Part shown: one piece after another, positions 20,607 through 31,000 of the stretch
Numbering within the stretch: position 1 is the stretch's first letter
How the letters are laid out: the number at the start of each line of letters is the position of its first letter
Notes under the pieces: generated by a model
Database searches by the model: none
Told to the model about the DNA's origin: nothing
The model's input: the letters and a program-made list of their open reading frames with translations, nothing else
Source of the DNA: Lactarius indigo
Taxonomy: Eukaryota; Basidiomycota; Agaricomycetes; Russulales; Russulaceae
Length of the DNA stretch: 64,000 bases
Assembly (NCBI GenBank): GCA_025766275.1
Contig: JAFKAC010000020.1
Coordinates: 682,001-746,000 of the forward strand
Direction: 5' to 3'
Position numbers and translations under genes: made by a program

Positions 20607-23600
20607 CTAACTAGCCACCTGTTTCTCTTTGGGTGGTTTATACAATCTCAACATGAGAGAGCTACAAACAACTGAGACCGAACTGAAAGGTGTAGTATGA
20701 GCAAAAAAAGTAGGCGTCCGCAAAATTCACTTACGATAAAGCCATTGCAAGTGATGCCCACACAGGATTGAGCCGGGTATTCCCAATAGGATACAAGGCA
20801 CCTGCTGCGATCGGGAGCGCGGCCACGTTATATACCAACGCCCACAACTGGGGAAGAAGGCTATGGTCAACTTGACTGCCATACGTTCCCAGCCGCCAGA
20901 CTTACGAAATTAAATTTTACGCGCCGAAATACGGTAGCAGATAGATCCACAAGGGTCAGTACGCCACTAAGGTTCGGCGAAACGAGGATGAACGAGGCAC
21001 TTGAGAGGGCCACGTCACTCCCTGATCCAACAGCAATAGAGACATCAGCCGCGGCCATTGCCTATGCACCCCCCAACGTTCAGTTTCGTCAAGAACGGTA
21101 ATGAATGCTTTTGCACGTACTGGAGCATCGTTTATGCCGTCTCCAACCATAGCGATCATACAACGATTATTTAATCTTTTCCCAAACAACCTCCTTAGTT
21201 TGGATTGTTGCTTCTTCGGTGCATTCTCCTGAAGCCAACGAACTTTGTCCGCCTGTCCATCGATATAATCAGCTTCCTGGGCTTGGACGAAGCACCGCAC
21301 AAGTCTCACTCACCTTTTCATGAGGTAATACACCTGCTATCACGTTGGATTCAGGTATGCCGACCTGCTTCGCCACAGCCTTTGCAGTCGTTACATTGTC
21401 ACCAGATATCATCCAAGTCGCCAGTTTCTGAGATTGCAGGTGAGAGACTACCGCCTTGGCGTCCTGTCGAATAGGGTCGGCGACAGAAAACGAAAAGACA
21501 ATTCTGAATGGGCTCGTCCCCGATGTTCCGTCATCTTGACGAACGGCGAGCAGCACAACGCTTTTTCCCTGCAATTTCCAAGACTCTAGCCGGCCCGATA
21601 GTTCCGTGGGAACCTCTACCCCGTGCTCTGCTATCCATGCCTCATTTCCGATGATTGCTGAACAACTGATATCACGAAAGATCGCCTTGAGCCCTCTCCC
21701 GGGCACTTCTTCCACTGAGGCAGCTGTCCGCGGAATGGCGTGGTTACCTTCACAATACAAACGAATGGCTGTGGCTAGAGGATGGGAACTAGACGCCTCC
21801 ATCTCTGATGCCAATCCAAGCACAGTTTTGCGCGTCCATGGGGTTCTGTCACAAAAGTCTTCGCTATCAGTGACGGTTGGCTGACCGCCCATTGTCAGGG
21901 TTCCTGTCTTATCAAAGGCGATCGCGTCAAGCTGCGCGGCCTCCTGAAACGCTTCGCCACCTCCACGGACCAAGATCCCGAACTTCGCAGCCATACCGGA
22001 GCCAACTAGAAGCGTAGTCGGAGCCGCCAGACCAATGCCACAAGGACATGCTACGACAAAGACGGAGATGGCAAATTCGAGGGACCATACCGCTGGTAGA
22101 TAAGAGAATTAGTAACAAGCTATTCCACGAGGAGGGGAGTCGACGCTTACGCCATCCCCCCACGTCTTTATCAAGGTAGCTGCGTGGAAGAACGCCACTC
22201 ACGCCCAGGCTGAGCCATATGACCCAAGTAAGCAGAGCAAGTAATGTAACGACCGGCACGAAATAGCCCGTCAGATGGTCCGCGAAGCGCTCTATCGGCG
22301 CTCGTTTTGTCTGACTGTCCCGCACAACATTGATGACATGATCAAGCCTATGTGCTCACGTAAGACCTCGGACACGACCCAAGAAAGACGAAAGCACCAA
22401 CATGGTCTTGCCTTCCGCTACATCAATTCTCACATCTATGACTTTCCCAGCGTTTATTGTTCCCAGGAATACACGATCACCAGGACACTTCTTTATTGGC
22501 TTGGATTCCCCAGTCACCGAGCTCTCGTCGAACACGGATTGCCCGGATGCAACTGTGCCGTCCATCGGAGGTGTTGAACCACTTGGTACTCGAACGATAT
22601 CGCCGATTTCCAAGAAATCTGCAGAGATCTTCTGCACTCTGGAACCAGGCGACGACCATTGAACTTCTGTTTCTGTACTCGCGTCACCTTTTTCTATGTC
22701 TCCTTCAACACTATGGAAGCCAACGAGTGGCCTTTTCTCATCTGATAGGCCCACAATGAGCGCTTCAGCCGGCTTCAAGCTCGATAGGCTGGTAATGGCG
22801 TCCCCTGTGCGGCTCTTGCTATACGCCTCCATGTATCTTCCTGGGGTGAGAGTCAGGTGTGCCATTCATCATAACAACAACGTGACATACCGACAAGAAG
22901 GAACATCGTAAGAAAGACAACAGAATCGAAATACGTTGACGTGTCAGCGTGACCGTCTTGGGATGGTGAATTCGAGGCCGCGAGGGCAAACAACACAACG
23001 GAGGAGAAATATGCCACTGAAACCCCAGACGATACCTGCGATGTTTTCGTTAGCTGTCTGGGGCGGGAACCTAGAGAGAATCCATACCAACAAGTTCATA
23101 CTCCCGAAACGAAGAAAACGTTTCCCTATAGGAGTACGACTTCCTCTTCTCCACAGGGCATAAATCTCCTCCAGGCTCCGCCTGTGGAAAATTCCAGCGC
23201 CGTAAAACATCACAGGCGTAGCCAAGAAGAACAGCGACCATTGAAGACGCGACGCATTCCCAGACCACATTGGTTCCATGAAGAATTTTCTGATAGAGTT
23301 TTGAGGTGAGACTAAGCTCATAAAGACGACACCGATTATAAAAGTTGGGATGGCAACGATGACAGAAAACCCCAGGCGATAAAGGAGATTCCGTTTTTCT
23401 TTATCTTGTAACATCCGAGCACGATCTTCGAGAGAGAGGGCCTTGTGTACGGTGACCTTGAAGGGGGAACTACTGGACCCCACTATGGCGGAGATAATGT
23501 CGCGAATGGTAAAGTCCGGTGGAGATGGCTCATAGGTGAGACGAAGAATGGGATCTTGGAGGGTTGGTGGTTCTACATGCATAATCCGACTCTGTCCCAT

Positions 23601-24098
23601 CTTTTCGAGGCATTGAGTAATCCTTTGAGGACATTGGCTGGTGAGGTTCTATGAGTGGCCCCGGGTAGGTCCATTGGTTACTACAACTCACTCGCAGAAC
23701 ATGCCCTCTATACGTAGGGCAACGGTGCGTCGCCCCCATGAAGTTCCCGAAGCATTTTGTGCGGCTTGGATAGGCTCGACGTCAACCACAGATACTTCAA
23801 ATCCTGCAGATTCAATGGCGTCTTGCACTTCGGGAACCAACTTCTTGCTTTCCACCACCAACGTAGCAGAGTTTCCCAGAAGGTTAACTGAAACATCTGT
23901 AACGCCTCCCAGTCCAGAGAGTAATCTGGTGATGGTGGAATAGCATGAGGCGCAAGTCATCCCTATGGAAAGAGAAACGTGGAGAGGCCCATCCGCCTGG
24001 ATGTTAGTTGTCTCCATGTCTGAGGGTCCAACCGACACAATGTTGGCCCTATATCCGAGGGCTTTATTAATGGTCTCGAACAAGGTGACAGCATCCAA
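20607..24098 (-). CDS. CCC2: CCC2-type copper-transporting P1B ATPase, N-terminally truncated
   Basis: Copper pump of the secretory pathway that loads cuproenzymes. The open frame enters at 24098 with the tail of a heavy-metal domain (FETINKALGYRANI) but has no ATG there; the first ATG is at 24017. Two complete metal-binding domains follow (SIGMTCASC and IEGMFCDQC), then membrane spans, VTGES in the actuator domain, the copper channel motif CPCGIGLAAPTTLL, phosphorylation site DKTGTLT, GDN (MISGDNVTTAKAVAKQ) and hinge GDGINDAP, ending with RRVKFNF and a final membrane pair before TAG at 20607. All introns from 24017 onward splice in phase, one with donor GTTGGT. All catalytic motifs are present, so it may work from the ATG at 24017; the break at 24098-24101 abuts an NLR fragment. 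Confidence 0.88.
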
Positions 24099-24100
24099 GT

Positions 24101-24240
24101 TTATTTTTTATTTTTTAAAACAGCAGCAGAGTTTCCAGAAGCGAGGGATTTTCTTGAGCAAGCTTGTTCATGCATGTTTCTCATATTCCCTGAGAACAAT
24201 TCTAAAGAGTGCAGTTGTTTCGTACAAGGTTTGATGTTAC
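24101..24240 (-). repeat. Remnant of the NLR 5' end fused next to the CCC2 truncation point
   Basis: Read on the minus strand, this carries ATCAAACCTTGTACGAAACA, identical to the 5' flank of NLR copy 2, and then CTCAGGGAATATGAGAA and AACAAGCTTGCTCAA, matching codons for ALREYEN and TNLLN of the Goodbye domain. The segment between them, including the start codon, is deleted. Similarity fades about where the CCC2 frame begins. It has the same orientation as both NLR copies and CCC2. Confidence 0.8.
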
Positions 24241-25229
24241 TGGACCCTTGACTGTACCGTGACGTACGCTGTAGGCTTGGTTGTAGGTATTCATTGTGTT
24301 CAATTCAATTGCAGGAGTCTAACCAATCATTGATCAAAAAAAAAAAAAAAAGAGTCTAACCAATCAGGTTTAGAATTTATAGTAAGCGATTGAATAAGCG
24401 ATTGAATTGGAACACATCGTAAAATGCGCAGTGCGCATGCACGCGGCTGTAGTTCATGATTGGACGTCAATCACTGGCTGGGCATTACGAAACGATATCG
24501 TGGGTTCCAAGGCGGAGCCAGAGTACGATACCTCCTCAAGTTCTTGTCCAATCAAATCACACAGATGGCGCGGGGTTCCAGTGAAGAATAGCGTCTCTGC
24601 GCTCATTTCACTTGCTTTTCTGACCACTGGGTGCTTCTCGAGCGTGAGCGCTCACTGTGAACTGGGGTTGCACCACATTCCCTGGGAACATATACCGCTT
24701 TTGAGCCAACTACTGATGATGGGTGCACGCCGTGTAGGACAATCGTCTGATAGTGCATTCGGCCACGCCGGGGTGCGAATAATTAGACCTATTGGGGTTA
24801 TGCGGTTTGCCATACAAGCCAAAGTGCCCATCGGTGCTTGAGCGGCTCGCCGCTGGTTCGCGCCGCAAAGTGCATGCTGATGGGAATATTGTCATGTTGT
24901 CATATAGACCAGAAATGCGGGCGCACATGAATCTATCAAGGAATGCTGCAGATACTTATCACGATGTCAGAAACGTACGATTCCGATAGGTATAACTTAA
25001 ACAAGACATAAAGTACACGAACGTACGCTCACGAATCCATAACAACAAACTTAAAAGCACCCAATCCTGGGGTGCTCGCTCTACCATAATCTCCGTGGAT
25101 CTGATGAATTTCTGAATCAAGAACAAGAAAAAGTACAGTCACTTAGATTAAAAACAGCATCGTGTCATCACGCCGGCCGTGAATATCGCGTGAATGTTTG
25201 CTCACGTGTTTAAACCAGCGCGCTTTGCT
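24241..25229. other. 990-bp spacer upstream of the NLR remnant
   Basis: No convincing gene. A 144-codon frame on the plus strand (24407-24841) begins with TTG, and its composition is not protein-like. The A16 insertion at 24315-24366 is listed separately. Confidence 0.4.
24315..24366. mobile_element. Tiny poly(A) insertion with 15-bp target-site duplication
   Basis: The 15-mer GAGTCTAACCAATCA occurs at 24315-24329 and again at 24352-24366. Between the copies lie only TTGATC and sixteen A. This is the structure left by a severely 5'-truncated retroposition event (LINE-type priming at poly(A)), with target-site duplication on both sides. A replication slippage origin is possible but does not explain the A tract so simply. 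Confidence 0.7.
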
Positions 25230-27753
25230 CTAGTCGATATGCATCCTCTGACAGTTTGCACACATCCCAGTGGCACGCCCCACTGCCTGAACGAAGTTCA
25301 TGCAATCGCCGGTTTGTCCGTCCCGCAATCCATATGACGGCGGTTTGGGTGACGCGCGGATATCAGGCCGGCGCGGTGGAGGCGGAGGCGGAGGCGCTTT
25401 GCGTACGTCCGTTTGTCTACGTGGTAAAGGAGGGGGCACCTTCTTCTGGGGACCGCTGCCAGTACTTGTGCTGGTGTTGGTGCTGCTGCCGTTGTTATTG
25501 AACTGGTAATTGACGAACCCGTCGTCGTCGCTTGCGCGTCGCCGTACAAGATGAGAGCTCTCTTGCTCCGACTCGTCTGCGGCACTTTCTGCAAGGCTTT
25601 CCGAGTCATAGCCATATCCGAACCCACCGCCAAGCGCTGCACTTGCTAACCTCTCGTGCTCAGTGTCAGTATCGTGTGTTGTCGCGTGGTGATCACCGAA
25701 TGGATGAGACGCGTCGTCTTCTTGCGTGTTGGCCGCCTGTACCCTTTCTGTGCGCAAGCCAACTCGCGGAAGGGTGGGCGCATCCGTGTCTACGAGCGAG
25801 TGTCGGCTGCCAGATAGTGAACCCGTTGCATCAAAGCTTCCCTTGGACGATGACTTCCTTCGAAGCGGCGGAGGTGCAATTGATGGCGTGGGGGTAACAC
25901 GGCGAGACCCCGCTGCAATAGGCTCAGTGTATACCGTGGGGAAGAGACCTTTCTTTCCACCGAGTTGGCCCATCATCCAGCCGTCGATGACCTCACCAAT
26001 AACCACAATTTCGTCGCCGGTATTGAACGAAAGCTCGTCAGCGCTTCCGAGATAGTCGCTTACTGCTCGCACGACCTGGCGTTCCAACTCTCCACTACGG
26101 GCCTTGGATCCCAGAGGGGGTATGCGGGGGGACGGGTTTTGCTGGGGTTTTGACCACTTCCCAAGGGAGAGCAGAGAAGTGCTCTTCAAAGATTGCGCAG
26201 AGGTTCCAGGTGCTCCCTCAGGGTCACTGCTGTCGCTGTCTTCGTCGGCACCATCGCGCAGAGCTGCGAACTGCTCGCGGTCCTTCTTCGAACCATTACG
26301 ACCCCACATTGACCAGCTTCCCTTCTTCTTCTCTTCCTTGTCTTTCTTCTCCCGTGCTGCCTCCACCGCGCTACCTGTGGTGGTTTGAGAGTCTGAGCGT
26401 TTGCGACTGCGCACGGATCCTGCACGAGAGCGCACAGATCCTTTGCGAGAGCGCGGCTGGCGTGGTTCGTTTTCAGCTTCACTATCAGAGCCGTCTTGTG
26501 AGGGAGAACGTGATCGCGGACGAGCTTTCGAACTAGCGCGGGACCTGATTTTGGGCTTAGGCGACTCGGCCCTTTCGCGAGCAAAATCGTGCATCGGGCC
26601 GATATATCTCCGTGGTTCCATTAGCTTCGCAATTTGTTGTCTGGGAGCCCGTCGTTCAGTATTGGTTACAGAAGAGGGGACAGGCGTCCCAGAATACGCA
26701 CTTTCCCGGCCAGTTATCCTTCACGTCCCGTAGGATCTGCGCGTACTGCTCTGCATAATTGAGTTCGTTGTCCAGGAGAGAGCCCAGCTCGCGGATTTGG
26801 TCAATCTCATTCTGTTGAATCGCTTCTATGCGTGCTTGGACGTCTGCTTCAGCTTCATCGCTACGAAAAAGCAAAAGACATTGTAAGATCGGGATGATTG
26901 GTAGGCAGGGTAGACACGTACTATCGGAACTCTGATTTTTCAAGTTCTTCTTGTGCCTCCCGCAGGTCCTTTTCTTTGGCCTTCTTGTTGTTCTCTAAGC
27001 GCTCTACTTGTTTCATGGCCGCATCTTTATTCAGCCTGTATGATGACGAGATCAGAGTCGACCGCCGGACACAAGTGAGCGAATTCGTTCCCACCTGCGA
27101 GTCTCGAGCTTCTTTCTCTCGACCTCGTAGTCTTTCACCTGGTCTAAGAAACGCTGGAGTGCGATGATGAAAGTGCTACCGAGATTTCGGCCAAGTGCTT
27201 CTTGGGCTGTCGCAACATTGCAAAATGCGCGACCAAATCTGACAAGAGCCTGGCCTGTTGCACTGAGCACAAAGCAGACGAAGGAAGAAAGATAAGCGGT
27301 GATGTACCAAGGAGAGATTCATCGGCAAAATCCTCGCCATGACGGACCATAGTCACGCCAAACGCCTCTCTGGGAAGAACCTTGTCCGGATCATCCAGGG
27401 CGACGGAAAGCTTTTTCTTGGAGATTGATCTGTGGTACTGTTCCGCAGCAAGTTGCAACCTTGATGGTGCAGTTGACTAAAGCCAGCTGAGAGATGTTTG
27501 AGTAAACTCACCGCTGAAGACCCTCTTTCCGAATTTCGATCTCTTGCTCTAACTCTTTGGCTTCTCCAGTGAGCGTGGCCTTGTCCTTGGTATTGATGAC
27601 CTCATCGGCCCACTGGATGGGGTTAGCAGGGACGAGTGGTCAAGGAATTAGAGAGTGTACCTGACGAAGCCTTCCGAGCTATTTGTGAGGTGGTGAGTAT
27701 ATCGATCTGGTTGCGATGAGATTCTCAGTCGGACTCACTCGCTTTCCAGCCAT
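25230..27753 (-). CDS. BAR-SH3 domain protein
   Basis: Membrane-curvature adaptor, probably at the cell cortex or endocytic sites. The start is ATG at 27753, with a 15-nt first exon (27739-27753) and an 18-nt second exon (27661-27678) that together encode MAGKRLGRLRQ. The BAR-like coiled coil follows (WADEVINTKDKATL; VLPREAFGVTMVRHGEDF; ALVRFGRAFCNVATAQEALG; MKQVERLENNKKAKEKDL; ELGSLLDNELNYAEQYAQIL). A basic Ser/Arg linker precedes one SH3 domain, RAVSDYLGSADELSFNTGDE ... GWMMGQLGGKKGLFPTVY, with the usual ALYDY, W and PxxY positions. The C-terminal tail is proline-rich (KKVPPPLPRR; APPPPPPPRRP) and ends with CMNFVQAVGRATGMCANCQ, where CANC is conserved-looking. Similar fungal proteins are often annotated as BAR/SH3 endocytic adaptors. 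Confidence 0.88.
27661..27678 (-). other. 18-nt microexon of the BAR-SH3 gene
   Basis: CTCGGAAGGCTTCGTCAG on the minus strand is preceded by AATAG and followed by GTACAC. It encodes LGRLRQ and keeps the phase between the 15-nt first exon and WADEVIN. Skipping it would also keep the frame. Confidence 0.75.
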
Positions 27754-28090
27754 CTCCAAGTGAGGTGACCGGATGAGGGTTCAGCGAAAATAATGATTAA
27801 ATATTTCTTGTATGATAGACAAAAATACCGCGTTATTTGTTCTTATTTGTCTCATCGGAGAAGGGTTCCCCACCAGTCTGTCCATCGACGCTGACCACGA
27901 GGCTTCGGCGACGACGACCACGACGCGACTTACGGACTTGAACGCACGCAACGAACTCGGAGGAGACTCTTTCAAACTATCCGTCGTATTTTAGTTCCTC
28001 CGTAATCCGGTAATTTTTTCATTTGAAAGCCCGATCATTAATATTAATGAACCAACGTAGCGACACACAACACACGCACATGCACACGCC
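27754..28090. promoter_or_regulatory. 337-bp divergent promoter, BAR-SH3 / MSB1
   Basis: Space between two divergent start codons of genes for cortical proteins. A palindrome-like ATTAATATTAAT lies near 28036, about 50 bp upstream of the MSB1 ATG. No other motif is clear. Confidence 0.5.
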
Positions 28091-31000
28091 ATGCCATCCT
28101 TCCTCTCTAAGCTTCTAGGACGTAAGAAACTACAAGAGCCAGAACCTTCGACTGATAAACGCGGCTCTCCTACTTCTTTACTTGAGGGTAAATTCGAGGC
28201 GGTTTCGCCTACCGTGTCACCCTCAGCCGCGCTCTTCACAGATTCCGGTGCAGCGCAGATACGAGGCAACGACAAGACCAAGGACAAGGAATCGCCATTT
28301 AATCTCCTTCGTTACAAATCACGTCCCTCATCAGACTCTTCAACGACAGAGAACCCCGTCACGGATGTCCCACATCTTTCTCTCACACTACCTGTCACCA
28401 AAGATCGTGGTCGAGCTTTGGACGTAGTCTTTGAATCTGGTCATGAAGTCTTCGCTCTTTTGGACGAGGCGGCTATCGGGGAGAGGCGTCTCTCCCCCCA
28501 TGAAACCCTTTCTCTTGTGCGTGCATGTTCTCAAGTCATCGTCGAACGCGGTACGTCTCTTTCATGCGTCCGACCAATTTCGTCCTGATATCCTGTTATC
28601 AGGCCTTGAAACTCTTGGCATTATGCATCCTCACTGGCACTCTGCCTCCCAGGAGGTGCAGCATAGACTTATTTCCCTCTATATACTCTCTTTGGCCTCC
28701 AATAGCCCCAATTCCGTGACTTCCCCCACGTCTCCTACGTCTGCCACGTTTGAATCTGAACTTCATTATGCTCGTTCACCGCATGACGTTGGCGCTGTTC
28801 TTCGGTGGGGCTTGCGCCACCTTAAGCTCGATGGTGCCAGTTTTGGCAAGGAGTCTGGTGATTGGACGTGGTACAATACTTTTGCCGCCGCCGAACGCAC
28901 TGGTTCTTTCCCCTCAGACGCATTCTCTAAATCTCTCATCCCCCAGCTCCCCCTCGCTCACTCGGAGCTTCTCCTGGCTACACTCGACATAATCTCTTCT
29001 CTCTCGGCACACGGTGAAGCCAATGGTAGCTCCGGTAGCAGGCTTTCGAGATTCCTCGGTCTCTGGTTGCTGACCGCAGAGCACTCTCCCGAGGGCGATG
29101 ACTGGGCCACTTTTTATGACCGATGGGACCGCGCAGGGCGTATCCTTGAACACTTGTTCTTGGCCCGAATACGGTTCGCATGCATCATATCACCTCGTGA
29201 CTTAACCCCTGACCATCACATATAGTGGCGAGGCCCATCAATTGCCACGTCGGCTCACTGAGCTTGTCGAACAATACCCATACGCCAGCGATCCTGATGC
29301 ATCGGACGATAGCCTATTGCCGCGTCCGCGCTTCTCAACACGTGACTACGATGCTTTGTTGGTGCGGCTAGACACGGAGTACATTGGTGCCTTGAAGCCC
29401 AGGTCACATCCTTTACGACTCATCGCAGACGCCCTCCGCGCTCAATCCGCTCCCGAGTCAGCAAATGTTGAAGACGCCGATCTATGGGACAGCATCAGAA
29501 AAGCATCACTCATTCTCGATTCTCCGGGTGGCACTGGCGATCTCGCACACACGGAACCCATACCCAATTTTTCTAACGTTTTTTCTGACGAGACTATCCG
29601 CCTGCTTTCTCTCATCCCTGCGGATATATCAGATAAGAACAAGCACACACCCACTTTTGTGCTACTGTCACCCATTTCTCCGGGCAGACCACGCTCGTTC
29701 TCTCTCCCTGATTCACCACGCAGCCCCACTCAAGTTGATCACAGCCATGCATCACCACCTGGTCGACCCACAGTGGCCCCCAGCCCTAACGCGAACCCCA
29801 GTACCGCACCGACGACTGCCTCACCCGAGACACCGACCGATTGGTTACAGTTCTCTAATAAAGGGTTCGGAAGCATATCTCCTACACGGGACCTCGTTGC
29901 GACACTGTGGGACAACGACGTTGAAGTAACTGTTCCCCCTCCTGCACCATTGTCCCGCAAGTCCTCTCGTCGTGCACATTCCCGGCGATCGTCTGTCGAC
30001 TCACCATCTGCCCAAACCCACGTGCCACCCCTCCCTGCTGCACCTGCGCTTCCCGCCTCGAAGGCGACGCTGATAGCCAGAGTTAAGCTGAATGAAGCCT
30101 TTGTTGACTTCTGGGCCGATGCGCTGTTCGATCCCATTTCGAAACCTTGGCTGCGCTTCGTCCTTTGCCAGCTCAAGCCGCTCCCTTCCGTTCTCGCTTC
30201 CTCAACTCCAACTCCCACGTGGCTCATCATTGAGCAACGATTCGTGCGCCACGCCCCTGCGCACCCTCCTAAAGAGGAAATCGAGGCACCTACCACGCCT
30301 CCCCGCCCTCGTGCTTCGTCACCTCGTCCATCTCTCCGTGCTGAGACCTCGCGTCTCAGTGCCGCGTTTTCCTTCTCGCCGAAAATGCGTTTTGGGCTCT
30401 TCACAGGGAGTAGCAGTGACCCAAAGAGCCCAAAGGAGACGTCGCCTCGGCTTCCTGAGGTGGGCGAATTGGGAGAAACCGTGAAAGGGACGCAGGACGC
30501 GGCGGTTGATTTAGACAAACCAAAGGAGAGTGACGCTGGAGAAAAGGACCGGGTAGACGGAGATGTGGCATTGGCTGCTGCGACTGCCGGTGCTGTCGCG
30601 GTCGTTGCCGCTGCCGCCCCAGCAGTGGCGGCTGATGAAGAGATCCCCTCAGCTGTTCCCACAGAAGGTGCTCCTCCGGCTTTGGTTGACGAGACTACCC
30701 TATCTGTATCCGCTGGCATTACAAAGGTTGATGAGCCCGTGAGAGACCAACCCACGACCGCTGACACGCCTCAGATTGACCATACGCAAGATAGCCGCAT
30801 CGAAGTGCAACGCACACCTGATCCCGAGACTGGTCTTGTCAGTAATGGTGGCGTGCACTCTGCTACGGCAGATGAACCCGCTGCAAATGAAACCGAGTCC
30901 CCAATCCCGGAGGCGAAAATCGTGCAGCCCGCACTCGAGTCTGTCCCTTCCATACCTTATATTGCCGGTATCAGTGAAGGCCCGATCCCGCAATCCGAGT

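Noticed and set aside
24407..24841. 144-codon plus-strand ORF upstream of the NLR remnant
   Set aside because: Starts with TTG, no protein-like pattern, no exon partners.
29739..30767. 342-codon and other long minus-strand ORFs opposite MSB1
   Set aside because: They are antisense shadows of the low-complexity Pro/Glu/Thr coding repeats, which rarely produce stops on the opposite strand.
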